Source of the DNA: CAYPGT01 sp964512985
GTDB lineage: Bacteria; Cyanobacteriota; Vampirovibrionia; LMEP-6097
DNA: 64,000 nt
Assembly: GCA_964512985.1 (NCBI GenBank)
Contig: CAZELI010000010.1
Location: forward strand, 4,863 to 68,862
Direction of reading: 5' to 3'
Part shown: piece by piece, positions 1-8,448 of the stretch
How positions within the stretch are numbered: the stretch's first letter is position 1
How the letters are laid out: the number at the start of each line of letters is the position of its first letter
The notes under the pieces: model-generated
What the model was told of the DNA's origin: nothing
What the model saw: only the letters and a program-made list of their open reading frames with translations
Database searches by the model: none
Translations under genes and position numbers: made by a program

Positions 1-66
1 AAAGACTTACAAGAAATAGCTATCGGTAATAATTACTCCAAGGAAATACAGGTCACGCAAATCTAA
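1..66 (+). CDS. 3' end of an upstream gene, possibly feoA (partial)
   Basis: The first 21 codons of the window read open and end in TAA at 64-66, giving a tail that ends in KEIQVTQI. The stop overlaps the feoB start codon by one base (TAATG), which is typical of translationally coupled genes. Position directly before feoB suggests the C-terminus of FeoA, the small SH3-like partner of FeoB, but 21 residues are too few to recognise the family. Only the coupling is seen directly. Confidence 0.4.
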   Translation, partial: KDLQEIAIGNNYSKEIQVTQI

Positions 67-2018
67 TGCAAGAAATCAAGAATAAAACCACAACAGTTCA
101 AATAGCATTAGCTGGTAACCCAAATGTTGGTAAGTCTGTAATTTTTAACTATCTTACGGGTGTCTATGTCGATGTTAGTAATTATCCTGGTACTACTATA
201 GAAATCACTAACGCTAATATCGCAATCTCTGACAGCGAAAGAGAGAAATACCAGCTCAACAATTATGAATTGAAGCTCACTGACACTCCTGGAGTCTATG
301 GCATATCTAGTTTTAATGATGAAGAGAAGGCTGCACGTGATTATATACTCAATGCCGACATAGTAATCAATGTAGTATCTAGTATCAGTCTAAGTCGTGA
401 TTTATTTCTCACTAAACAACTTGCCGATATGGGTAAACCGATGTTAGTCATTCTTAATCAAAGTGACGAAGCTAAAATACGCAAGGTTAGCATTAATACC
501 ACGCTTCTCTCCGAGGAACTGGGTTTGGACATTATAGAAACAGTAGCGATTAAAGCTCAAGGTTTACCCGAATTAAAACAAGCCATATTCAACTCCATTA
601 ACAATATAGATAGTAAGTTACACAAAATTCAAGTAGGTAAAATCTCACCAAGGATCGATACATATATTCTCCCATATATTGATATGGTGCTATCTAGAGC
701 AGAAGCTGTGTTGATCGCTGAAGCTGACTCTACCATTGCCGAGCGCAATAATATAGTATTGAATGAACCTAAAAGAGAAGAGATCTATAAAATAAGAAGA
801 GATGAGGTAGATGCATTAGTAGCTAAAGCTGTTAGCCGTATTCAATTCTCTAAGCGAATATTTTTGGGACAATTATTACTCCAACCGATCATTGGATCAA
901 TAGTAGCAGTTGCGATTCTCTATACTTTTCTATATCAATTCCTCGGTGTTTTTATAGCTGGAACTGTAGTAGATTGGCTAGAGCATGGTATTTTTAATGT
1001 CTACTATAACCCATGGATAGAGGGTTTGGTGAGCGGTGTGTTCCCTGTAGTACATAACAATATAGAGAACATACTCGTCTCTAATCCACTTACTGCTATT
1101 GGCACTTTCTTAGCTGGAGACTATGGAGTACTGACTCTTACTATTACTTATTTATATGGTTTATTATTACCGCTAGTTTTAGGTTTCTATTTCGGACTAG
1201 CGATTCTTGAAGATAGCGGTTATCTACCAAGGTTAGCGGTGCTAGTAGACGGGGTTTTAAGTAGGCTTGGTATGAACGGTAGGGCTATTATTCCTCTAAT
1301 ACTGGGTGGTGGCTGCGTTACTATGGCAACAGTTACTACTAGATTACTCACTAACCCTAAGGAGAAACTTATTACTATGGCAGTTCTGGGATTGACTATA
1401 CCTTGCTCTGCTCAGCTAGGAGTCATTCAGGGACTGCTTAGTAATGTAGGTGGTGTTAAGCCTTGGTTAATCTGGAGCGGTACTTTATTTATAGTTTTTG
1501 TTTTAACTGGGATGATCTTGAATAAACTAATCCCTGGTCCTTGCGGAAATTTTATCTCTGATATTCCTCCTCTACGATTACCACGTATAAGCAATATCAC
1601 TAAAAAAACATTTGTAAGATCTAAGGTATTCTTAGATGAAGCTACTCCTGCATTCTTCATAGCTGCTGCACTTGTAGCATTCATGCAAGTCAGTGGTATG
1701 CTTGAATCTATTATTAAAGTATCGGAGCCAATGATCGAAGGAGTTTTACTACTACCTAAAGAAGTGGCTATTAGTTTTATATTAGGAATGGTGCGCAGAG
1801 ATTTTGGTGCTTTTGGTTTAATGAGCATTCCTATGTCAGCCTCTCAGCTAGTTACCGCATGTACAGTACTAACATTATTCGTCCCTTGTATAGCCACGGT
1901 AGCCGTGATGGTGAAAGAAGGTAGCTTTAAAACAGCCATGGGTATATGGATTAGCTCATGGATACTGGCTTTGGGGATAGGTGCCATACTCGCAAGACTA
2001 TTACCAGTACTAGTCTAA
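66..2018 (+). CDS. feoB: Ferrous iron transporter FeoB
   Basis: Inner-membrane Fe(II) transporter with an N-terminal G-protein domain. The G1 loop GNPNVGKS is at residues 17-24, the G2 Thr lies in YPGTT near 40-44, G3 DTPG is at 73-76 and G4 is NQSD at 131-134 (the family usually has NMxD). A helical spacer follows to about residue 260, then the membrane part with two Gate domains and the FeoB C-terminal region (GRAIIPLILGGGC near 410). At 650 residues it is shorter than the E. coli protein (about 770) but has all core parts. It starts one base inside the preceding stop codon, so it is probably the second gene of a feo operon. Fur control is plausible but the promoter lies outside the window. 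Confidence 0.97.
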   Translation: MQEIKNKTTTVQIALAGNPNVGKSVIFNYLTGVYVDVSNYPGTTIEITNANIAISDSEREKYQLNNYELKLTDTPGVYGISSFNDEEKAARDYILNADIVINVVSSISLSRDLFLTKQLADMGKPMLVILNQSDEAKIRKVSINTTLLSEELGLDIIETVAIKAQGLPELKQAIFNSINNIDSKLHKIQVGKISPRIDTYILPYIDMVLSRAEAVLIAEADSTIAERNNIVLNEPKREEIYKIRRDEVDALVAKAVSRIQFSKRIFLGQLLLQPIIGSIVAVAILYTFLYQFLGVFIAGTVVDWLEHGIFNVYYNPWIEGLVSGVFPVVHNNIENILVSNPLTAIGTFLAGDYGVLTLTITYLYGLLLPLVLGFYFGLAILEDSGYLPRLAVLVDGVLSRLGMNGRAIIPLILGGGCVTMATVTTRLLTNPKEKLITMAVLGLTIPCSAQLGVIQGLLSNVGGVKPWLIWSGTLFIVFVLTGMILNKLIPGPCGNFISDIPPLRLPRISNITKKTFVRSKVFLDEATPAFFIAAALVAFMQVSGMLESIIKVSEPMIEGVLLLPKEVAISFILGMVRRDFGAFGLMSIPMSASQLVTACTVLTLFVPCIATVAVMVKEGSFKTAMGIWISSWILALGIGAILARLLPVLV

Positions 2019-2161
2019 ATAGCTGATTCAACATCATTAATCAATAAATTAGGCCATCTAGATTCAATTAAATCCCCTAAAAGCCTAAGTTCAGAATTAT
2101 CATAATTTGCAGATAATGTCCTAGAGATCTCTAAGTCTTACTTAGAATCCACAAAAATATT
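2019..2161. other. Intergenic gap feoB/flagellar gene
   Basis: 143 bp, AT-rich. No clear terminator or Shine-Dalgarno is visible. The minus strand carries a 40-codon open frame without a start codon, so I do not call a gene. Confidence 0.5.
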
Positions 2162-2932
2162 ATGGCAATCGATACATTAAAATCTGCAGGCTCATCAATG
2201 AAAAATATTCAATTTGCCATTGATGCTATAGCTCACAATATAGCGAACGTTAACACTACTGCCTTTAAAGAAAATAAGGTGAATTTTACAAGTGTAGTAA
2301 ATAAGCTAAGTGATACTGCAAAGTTCTCAGGAACAGCCATTGCTTCAATTAACTCAGACTTTACCCAAGGCAATCTTAAAAACACAGGCGTGTTCACCAA
2401 TCTTGGACTTCAAGGCAATGGGTTTTTTACACTGCAAAGCACTACAGGTGATGTCGTCTTTACGAGAGATGGTAATTTTAAAATAGACGGAACCAGTACT
2501 TTAGTAGATGCCAATGGTAATTATGTACTCTCAAGTGGGGGTGGCACTATTATTCTTCCGACTAATACTAGCTCTATAGAAATCAATCCTAGTGGTGAAA
2601 TCAGATACTTACCACAAGGTGCAGCTGAATATCAACTATTAGCACAATTACAATTAGCGAACTTTATAAATCCACAAAGCCTAGAACCTATCGGCAATAA
2701 CCAATACAGAGAAAGCCTTAATTCAGGTGCCCCAGAGTTTTCAACAGCATTAGGAATAGCCACAGGCACAGCTGAGACTGCTGTCGTTTCCGGAACTCTT
2801 GAATCATCCAACGCTGATTTAAGTACTAATATGGTTGAACTAATTGCTTATCAAAGATCTTATCAATCGATTTCTAAATCAGTGCAAACAGCAAACGAAC
2901 TACTAGAGACAACTTTAGCTTTAAAAAGATAA
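2162..2932 (+). CDS. Flagellar hook-basal body protein, FlgF/FlgG-like
   Basis: Rod or proximal axial protein of the flagellum. The N-terminus carries the family signature HNIANVNTTAFKENK (residues 23-37), and the C-terminus has the matching heptad segment ending SVQTANELLETTLALKR, preceded by the conserved SNADLSTNMVELIAYQRSY. The middle has the typical FTRDGNFKID turn. Length (256) equals FlgF/FlgG rather than the hook. FlgF and FlgG cannot be separated with confidence by eye. It is followed after 28 bp by a second, longer hook-family gene, and the two are probably co-transcribed. No Shine-Dalgarno is visible before the ATG. Confidence 0.9.
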   Translation: MAIDTLKSAGSSMKNIQFAIDAIAHNIANVNTTAFKENKVNFTSVVNKLSDTAKFSGTAIASINSDFTQGNLKNTGVFTNLGLQGNGFFTLQSTTGDVVFTRDGNFKIDGTSTLVDANGNYVLSSGGGTIILPTNTSSIEINPSGEIRYLPQGAAEYQLLAQLQLANFINPQSLEPIGNNQYRESLNSGAPEFSTALGIATGTAETAVVSGTLESSNADLSTNMVELIAYQRSYQSISKSVQTANELLETTLALKR

Positions 2933-2960
2933 GGGTAATCTGACTTAAAGGAGAAAACAA

Positions 2961-4460
2961 ATGCCAATTCCATCACTATTTACAGCAGCAAGCGCACTAA
3001 CAATTCAACAGAACGCAATTTCTGTTATCGCCAATAATATTGCGAATGTAAATACCACCGCCTTTAAAGGCTCTAGTGTACATTTCGCTGAAGAAACTAA
3101 CAATATACTAAGACCTTCTTCATCAGCATCGTCTACTAAGGGTGGAAGCAATCCAATCCAAATTGGTACCGGACTAAAACTTAGCGATGTTAACACTATA
3201 TTCTCCCAAGGCGCTCTTAAAAATACAGGACTATCAACTGATCTAGCCCTCTCTGGCAGTGGATTCTTTGTTGTATCTAGTGCAACTGAAGAGGGTAGTG
3301 AAACTTTAAACTCTCCTGAGTATACTCGAGATGGGCACTTCTTACTAGATTCTGAAAGTAACTTAGTAACAGCTGATGGATCTAAAGTTATAGGAGCAAC
3401 TCTCTATGATAATGGCACAGGTAAAATTAAATCTATAGAAGGCTATAGTGCGATAACTTACTTCTCAGATCAAACTATTGGTCCAGCAGGTTCTCCAACC
3501 ATATACCCTACTGATGGTGGAACTTCACCCAATTTAGCAGTACCTACTCCTACTACCACGGTTCTTGGTGGTGGCGTAGCGCCAGCATTTGATGCTACTA
3601 AGCTTTCAGAGATTAGTATCAGAGGTGGATTAGTAGACTCTGAGACTGGTGTTACCACAGCAACGCCTGGCAAATTAACTCTTAGCAGAAGAGATGATGG
3701 TAAATTACTTTTCACTTTCAATGATGAGAACTTAACTACTGCTGCTAAAACATTTACAGCAGCAATAGATACTAACTCTCAAGTACTTGATAATGTGATT
3801 AGTGTCAATATGACCAACACTAGCGGAGATACGTTACAGCTCAGACTAAGACTTGAACCTGGTGTTACTTCGGTAGAAGATGTGTTCGCTAATATTGACT
3901 ATGATGCAGCCACAGCAACCAGTGATACCATGATATTTCTAGGATCTGCAGCTACAACTCAAACCAGTAGCGATATCACTGTCGCTCATGATGACTTTCA
4001 ATACATGTCACTGAGTGATGTTAGTAGTCTCTATAGTACTATTAAAATACCTAATTTCCTATATGATCAAGATCCAACTTTAGAGAAAGAAACTATTAGC
4101 TTCTCTATCGGCAAGGATGGCGCCCTCTCAGTATTTGGCGCATCATCAGAAAAAATGATGTTAGGAAAACTTTTAGTTTCTAATTTTATTAATCCAGATG
4201 GTCTTAGTAATAACGGTAGCAATCGTTTTCTACAATCATCTAACTCTGGTGAACCAGCTATTTCCGTTCTAGGAGGGCCTTTTGATCAAAATGCTCCTTC
4301 TTTAGCCAATACTAGTATTGTCTCAGGTGCGCTTGAATCATCCAACGTAAACGTTGCTAACGAGTTCGCTGAATTGATTGCCTTCCAAAGAGGTTTGCAG
4401 TTCAATGCGACTACGGTCCAAAGATCAGACGAGATACTACAAACACTAATTAACTTATAA
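2961..4460 (+). CDS. flgE: Flagellar hook protein FlgE-like
   Basis: Hook-family axial protein, exported by the flagellar type III system. The N-terminus has NNIANVNTTAFKGS (residues 25-38), and the C-terminus has GALESSNVNVANEFAELIAFQRGLQ followed by a coiled segment ending DEILQTLINL. About 350 residues of variable, Thr/Ser-rich sequence lie between, as expected for the exposed hook domains (motif FTRDG appears as YTRDGHF). Its 499 residues match FlgE better than FlgF/FlgG. A good ribosome-binding site, AAAGGAGAA at 2947-2955, precedes the ATG. It converges with trpB, and a hairpin repeat in the gap probably terminates both. Confidence 0.88.
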   Translation: MPIPSLFTAASALTIQQNAISVIANNIANVNTTAFKGSSVHFAEETNNILRPSSSASSTKGGSNPIQIGTGLKLSDVNTIFSQGALKNTGLSTDLALSGSGFFVVSSATEEGSETLNSPEYTRDGHFLLDSESNLVTADGSKVIGATLYDNGTGKIKSIEGYSAITYFSDQTIGPAGSPTIYPTDGGTSPNLAVPTPTTTVLGGGVAPAFDATKLSEISIRGGLVDSETGVTTATPGKLTLSRRDDGKLLFTFNDENLTTAAKTFTAAIDTNSQVLDNVISVNMTNTSGDTLQLRLRLEPGVTSVEDVFANIDYDAATATSDTMIFLGSAATTQTSSDITVAHDDFQYMSLSDVSSLYSTIKIPNFLYDQDPTLEKETISFSIGKDGALSVFGASSEKMMLGKLLVSNFINPDGLSNNGSNRFLQSSNSGEPAISVLGGPFDQNAPSLANTSIVSGALESSNVNVANEFAELIAFQRGLQFNATTVQRSDEILQTLINL

Positions 4461-4465
4461 ATAAA

Positions 4466-4538
4466 GTGACTGAGTTATGAGTGACCGGGTGACTGAGAAT
4501 AAAATCTCAGACACTCAGCCACCCACCCACTCTGTCAC
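4466..4538. repeat. Family B hairpin repeat, copy 1 (convergent flgE/trpB junction)
   Basis: An imperfect inverted repeat: GTGACTGAG...GTGACCGGGTGACTGAGA, six bases, then TCTCAG...CACTCAGCCACCC...GTCAC. It lies between the ends of two convergent genes and could act as a bidirectional terminator. Its right arm overlaps trpB: the last seven TrpB codons (4518-4538) and its TGA (4515-4517) are repeat sequence. A related copy lies at 56757-56826. Confidence 0.8.
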
Positions 4539-5708
4539 TGTTTTCAAATCTTTATCCCCTCTCCCTGAAAGGTTTACAACGACTATGTCTGTAGTCTTAG
4601 TCTGTGGCATTAGCTTCTCTAGATAAGCAAGCGCGTGCGAGCTTTCTAGAGCAGGTATAATCCCTTCTATTCGGCATAATAATTTAAAAGCTGTAAGTGC
4701 TTCATCGTCAGTGACTGATTCATAGCGAACTAATTCAGCATCCTTAAGATAGCTATGCTCAGGACCTATTCCTGGGTAATCAAGTCCAGCAGAGATACTA
4801 TGTGCTTCTTGTACTTGACCATATTCATCTTGTAATAAATAACTCTTAGAACCATGCAAGACTCCTGGTCTACCTTTAGTGAGAGATGCTGCATGTTTAT
4901 CAGTCTCTAAGCCAGCTCCAGCAGCCTCAATTCCAATAAGTTTAAGCTTCTCAGTTTTAGCCTCTTCTATAAACGGATAGAAAATCCCCATAGCATTAGA
5001 ACCACCACCAACACAAGCAAGTATATAGTCAGGCAATCTTGATTCAAACTTCATGATTTGCTCTCTGACTTCTTCACCAATAACTTTCTGAAACTCTCTT
5101 ACCACTGTAGGATAAGGATGTGGACCTACGGTACTGCCAATAATATAATGTGTGTCTGTAACATTACTAACCCAGTACCTGATTGCTTCTGAAGTAGCAT
5201 CCTTAAGAGTTTGGCTTCCACTGGTAACTGGAATCACTTCTGCTCCCATTAATTCCATACGATAAACATTGGGAGCTTGCCTAGCAATATCTAGCTTACC
5301 CATAAATACCTTACACTTTAAACCTAGTAAGGCACAAGCAGTAGCTGTCGCCACTCCATGCTGACCTGCCCCAGTCTCTGCTACTATAAGTTTCTTACCG
5401 AGTCTACGAGCGATCAAAGCCTGTCCTATAGCGTTATTGATCTTGTGAGCGCCAGTATGATTTAAGTCCTCACGCTTAAGATAGATCTTTCCCTTACCAT
5501 ATTTCTTAGTTAAAGATTCAGCGAAATACAATGGTGTAGGTCTTCCCACATAATTAACCAGGTAATGCTGTAATTGTGCTTTAAACTCTGGATCATCCTT
5601 ATACTTAAGAAAACTCGCCTCGAACTCCTCTAAAGCAGGCATTAGTGTTTCAGGTACAAACTGACCACCATATTCACCAAAATATTTACTTAACTGCTTA
5701 ACTGTCAT
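4515..5708 (-). CDS. trpB: Tryptophan synthase beta chain
   Basis: PLP enzyme joining indole and L-serine to make L-tryptophan, normally as an alpha2-beta2 complex with TrpA, which is not in this window. The PLP lysine is in HTGAHKINN (K89), the phosphate-binding loop GGGSNA is near residue 234, and the C-terminus has LSGRGDKD. Length 397 is normal. It starts 3 bp after the pepP stop, so pepP and trpB form an operon. The last seven residues, VTEWVGG, are encoded inside the family B hairpin repeat and are probably not ancestral. Its isolation from other trp genes is notable. Confidence 0.97.
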   Translation of the reverse strand: MTVKQLSKYFGEYGGQFVPETLMPALEEFEASFLKYKDDPEFKAQLQHYLVNYVGRPTPLYFAESLTKKYGKGKIYLKREDLNHTGAHKINNAIGQALIARRLGKKLIVAETGAGQHGVATATACALLGLKCKVFMGKLDIARQAPNVYRMELMGAEVIPVTSGSQTLKDATSEAIRYWVSNVTDTHYIIGSTVGPHPYPTVVREFQKVIGEEVREQIMKFESRLPDYILACVGGGSNAMGIFYPFIEEAKTEKLKLIGIEAAGAGLETDKHAASLTKGRPGVLHGSKSYLLQDEYGQVQEAHSISAGLDYPGIGPEHSYLKDAELVRYESVTDDEALTAFKLLCRIEGIIPALESSHALAYLEKLMPQTKTTDIVVVNLSGRGDKDLKTVTEWVGG

Positions 5709-5711
5709 TAG

Positions 5712-6857
5712 TTACTTTTCCATACCTTGGGTTAAATTCTCGCAACCACTGTTGGTGACGACGATATCATCCTCAATGCGCACACCAATCTTCTTCTCTC
5801 TGATATATATGCCAGGCTCTACTGTACAAACCATCCCTGGTACATACTTAGTAGTCTTCTTATCAACGCCTACATCATGAACATCTATCCCTAGTGAGTG
5901 CCCAGTACTATGCATATAGTATTTTTTGATTTGTTCTGTATCGTTTTTATCCTTAATATAACCTAAGCCTGCAAGCCCTTCTCCAATTACAGCTGAAGCT
6001 ATATCATGAGTCTCTGCTAAACTGCTACCAGGCTTAATTGAAGCTATAGCTTGTCTTTGCGCTTCTACAACCAGATCATAGATATCCTTCTGCTCGCGGC
6101 TCATAGTGCCACTTGCAGCATGAACTCGAGTGATGTCACTAGCATAATAGTTATACTCAGCACCCGCATCAATAAGCACCAGATCATCTTTGGCAATAAC
6201 CTTATTATTATTGATGTAATGTAAAATACATGAGTTCTCACCAGAAGCCACTATCGATGGATAAGCCCAACCACTAGCGCCCTGCGATCTGAATACTTGA
6301 TTCAGTACAGCTTCTATCTCATATTCATAAATTCCTGGAGTAATAATTTCTTTCGCTACTCTATGCGCCTGTACTGCAATATTGGCAGAGCGTTGCATAA
6401 GCTGAATCTCCGCCTCTGACTTAATAGACCTAAGTGAATGAACTAAAGCATGGACATCCAGGCTAGTACTGGCTTTGCGGTTAGAATGCGGTTCTTCGCT
6501 TTCTTTAAACTCTTCATACTCATAAGCAGCATCCGCATGGTAGTTCTTCTTAGCACCATTGACACCTTCTCTTGGACCATCCCAGATCTCATGTTTAGGA
6601 TCTATTGGTTGCACATAAAGCGTGAAAGGATTATCAGAATGTGGATCTAAAACACAAACAGCATCAGGCTCGCGGAAGTCTGTTAAATAATAGAAATCAC
6701 TATCAACCCTGAAAGGATAATGTACATCATTAGAGAATACCTTCTCGCTTCCACTTCTCAGCACACAACGATATGCTTTAGCATCACTATCACTTTTAGC
6801 CTTGAGATAATCGAGGACTTTCTGGCGACGGGATTTAAATTCTGCTGGGCTGATCAT
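5712..6857 (-). CDS. pepP: Xaa-Pro aminopeptidase (M24B)
   Basis: Cytosolic dinuclear metallopeptidase removing N-terminal residues before proline. The pita-bread fold ligands are all visible: D230 (LIDAGAEY), D241 (SDITRV), H320 (STGHSLGIDVHD), E347 (TVEPGIY) and E362 (RIEDD). The N-terminal AMP_N-like domain has YLTDFREPDAVCVL near 57-70. It is 381 residues against about 440 in E. coli, because the link between domains (about 115-140) is compressed and Lys/Glu-rich. It is first in an operon with trpB. Two perfect 18-bp palindromes upstream (6900-6917, 6940-6957) look like operators for it. Confidence 0.93.
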   Translation of the reverse strand: MISPAEFKSRRQKVLDYLKAKSDSDAKAYRCVLRSGSEKVFSNDVHYPFRVDSDFYYLTDFREPDAVCVLDPHSDNPFTLYVQPIDPKHEIWDGPREGVNGAKKNYHADAAYEYEEFKESEEPHSNRKASTSLDVHALVHSLRSIKSEAEIQLMQRSANIAVQAHRVAKEIITPGIYEYEIEAVLNQVFRSQGASGWAYPSIVASGENSCILHYINNNKVIAKDDLVLIDAGAEYNYYASDITRVHAASGTMSREQKDIYDLVVEAQRQAIASIKPGSSLAETHDIASAVIGEGLAGLGYIKDKNDTEQIKKYYMHSTGHSLGIDVHDVGVDKKTTKYVPGMVCTVEPGIYIREKKIGVRIEDDIVVTNSGCENLTQGMEK

Positions 6858-7186
6858 ATCTATTACTATTGTAAGTAAATTCTAGTAAAAACTTGGTAAA
6901 TTATGATATATCATAATCTTATCGAGAAATAGCTAAATCATTATGGTATACCATAATCTTTAATGGCGTAAAATAAGGATAGTTTTTCATAAGTCTATAT
7001 ATATTTAATGTGGGATTTTAACATTTAGTCGTGGGACTTAATGCTAAGTTATCACACTTTATCGTACGACTTTATGTGATTAATCCATCATTGTACTTAA
7101 AATTGAGTATAAATATACTTAAATTTAAGTACAAAATCGAGTTAAATTTGAGTATAAATATACTTAAAATTGAGTACAAAATCGAG
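6858..7186. other. pepP upstream region: paired palindromes and a 45-bp tandem repeat
   Basis: A 329-bp, very AT-rich gap between pepP (reading left) and the 3' end of the Cys/Met enzyme gene. It holds the two palindromes and the tandem repeat listed separately. A 60-codon open frame at 7031-7213 passes through the tandem repeat. Because the period is 45 bp it repeats a 15-residue unit, and I treat it as a by-product. Confidence 0.6.
6900..6957. promoter_or_regulatory. Two 18-bp perfect palindromes, candidate operator pair for pepP
   Basis: ATTATGATATATCATAAT at 6900-6917 and ATTATGGTATACCATAAT at 6940-6957 are both perfect palindromes of the form ATTATGRTATAYCATAAT. Their centres are exactly 40 bp apart, near four helical turns, so a dimeric regulator could bind both on one face. 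They lie 43-100 bp upstream of the pepP start, in promoter position. The regulator is unknown. Confidence 0.7.
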
Positions 7187-7199
7187 TTAGGTTTGAGTA
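7103..7199. repeat. 45-bp tandem repeat, two units plus start of a third
   Basis: Unit 1 is 7103-7147 and unit 2 is 7148-7192; both begin TTGAGTATAAATATACTT and contain GTACAAAATCGAGTTA. A third unit begins TTGAGTAAA at 7193 and runs into the 3' end of the Cys/Met enzyme gene, so the last codons of that gene may derive from the repeat. Confidence 0.8.
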
Positions 7200-8419
7200 A
7201 ACGCCCACTCTAAATCAGCAAGCAAATCTTCTACATTCTCTATCCCAATAGACAAACGAATAAGATTGTCATTGATCCCCAATTCCTTACGGCGAGGAGC
7301 AGGGACAGCAGCATGAGTCATGCTTGCAGGATGTCCGATTAAACTTTCTACACCACCCAGTGACTCAGCAAGCTGAAACACTCTAGTAGAACTTACTAAC
7401 TTCTTCACTTGGTCGATGTTACCGTCAAACTCAAAGGACAACATTCCATTATAACCAGACATCTGTCGCTTATATAATTCGTGTTGTGGATGAGATGGCA
7501 AGACTGGACAGAATACCTGCGCAACTTTAGGGTGCTTCTCGAGCCACTCAGCGACTGCAACACAGTTACTATGATGCTGGCGCATGCGAATAGCAAGTGT
7601 CTTAATTCCTTTCATTAATATCCAGCAATCAAAAGGTCCTGCGACAGAACCAGTGGCGTTTTGGTAATAAGCAAATCTTTCTGCAAGCTTAGGGTCTTTC
7701 ACCACTACTGCACCAATAAGCACATCAGAATGTCCGCCAAGATACTTGGTACCAGAATGCAAGACTATGTCTACACCTAGGTCTAAAGGACGCTGCAAGA
7801 AAGGACTGGCAAAAGTATTATCAAAGCCAATCAAAATGCGGTCTTCAGCAGAACGTTTCTGATTTAATTCAGAGATAGCTTTCACTATAGCAGCGATATC
7901 GCATAATCTCATCAATGGATTAGTCGGAGATTCAAGCCAAACCAGACGAGTATTGGGTTTAACCGCAGCAGTAATCTTACTAATATCACGAGCATCCACA
8001 AACGAATACTCAAAACCAATCGGTGTCAGGATTTGATCGAAGAGTCTATGTGCTCCACCATATAAATCAGAAGAAGATATAACGTGCTGACCTGGTTTAA
8101 AAAGCTGCATCACGGCATGAATAGCCGCCATGCCTGATGGATAGACACCTGCATAAATACCGTTCTCTAATGAAGCGATAACTTCAGCGCAAGCAGTACG
8201 CGTCGGATTACCAGTACGCGAATAACAATAACCTTTATTATCCTCAATGCCAGCCTGAGTATAAGTAGCAGTTTGATATATAGGGAAAGTAGTAGCGCCA
8301 GTAGCAGGATCTGGTGCCTGTCCTACTAAGATAGACCGCGTCTCAAAACCCCAAGTTTGTTCAAGGGATTTCTGGGTTTCTTGTAATTCTTTACGAGTTT
8401 TATGGTCAGCTCTGCGCAT
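7187..8419 (-). CDS. Cys/Met metabolism PLP-dependent enzyme (cystathionine gamma-synthase/lyase family)
   Basis: Trans-sulfuration family enzyme. The PLP lysine is K225 in LHSGTKYLGGH, the conserved YSRTGNPT is at 66-73, and ESPTNPLMRLCD near 163-174 is the usual phosphate-side motif. Sequence alone cannot separate cystathionine gamma-synthase, gamma-lyase, beta-lyase or O-acylhomoserine sulfhydrylase. The 410 residues include about 25 extra, charged N-terminal residues. It begins with ATG at 8417-8419 and has TATAAT just 8 nt upstream and no Shine-Dalgarno, so it is probably translated from a leaderless message. No other sulfur-assimilation gene lies nearby. Confidence 0.92.
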   Translation of the reverse strand: MRRADHKTRKELQETQKSLEQTWGFETRSILVGQAPDPATGATTFPIYQTATYTQAGIEDNKGYCYSRTGNPTRTACAEVIASLENGIYAGVYPSGMAAIHAVMQLFKPGQHVISSSDLYGGAHRLFDQILTPIGFEYSFVDARDISKITAAVKPNTRLVWLESPTNPLMRLCDIAAIVKAISELNQKRSAEDRILIGFDNTFASPFLQRPLDLGVDIVLHSGTKYLGGHSDVLIGAVVVKDPKLAERFAYYQNATGSVAGPFDCWILMKGIKTLAIRMRQHHSNCVAVAEWLEKHPKVAQVFCPVLPSHPQHELYKRQMSGYNGMLSFEFDGNIDQVKKLVSSTRVFQLAESLGGVESLIGHPASMTHAAVPAPRRKELGINDNLIRLSIGIENVEDLLADLEWAFTQT

Positions 8420-8427
8420 AGGGATTA

Positions 8428-8433
8428 ATTATA
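8428..8433 (-). promoter_or_regulatory. -10 box (TATAAT) 8 nt before the Cys/Met enzyme start
   Basis: A perfect TATAAT on the minus strand leaves at most one or two transcribed bases before the ATG, which implies a leaderless mRNA. I see no convincing -35 box. Confidence 0.6.
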
Positions 8434-8448
8434 GCGAAAAGCAGTCAA

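Noticed and set aside
1427..1828. 133-codon antisense frame inside feoB
   Set aside because: Opposite strand of a well-conserved membrane-coding region; no Shine-Dalgarno and no domain.
2019..2140. A 40-codon minus-strand open frame downstream of feoB
   Set aside because: It has no start codon and no recognisable similarity; too short to call a remnant gene.
7031..7213. 60-codon plus-strand frame over the 45-bp tandem repeat
   Set aside because: It stays open only because the repeat unit is a multiple of three; composition is Ile/Lys/Leu from AT-rich DNA and it overlaps the Cys/Met enzyme gene end.
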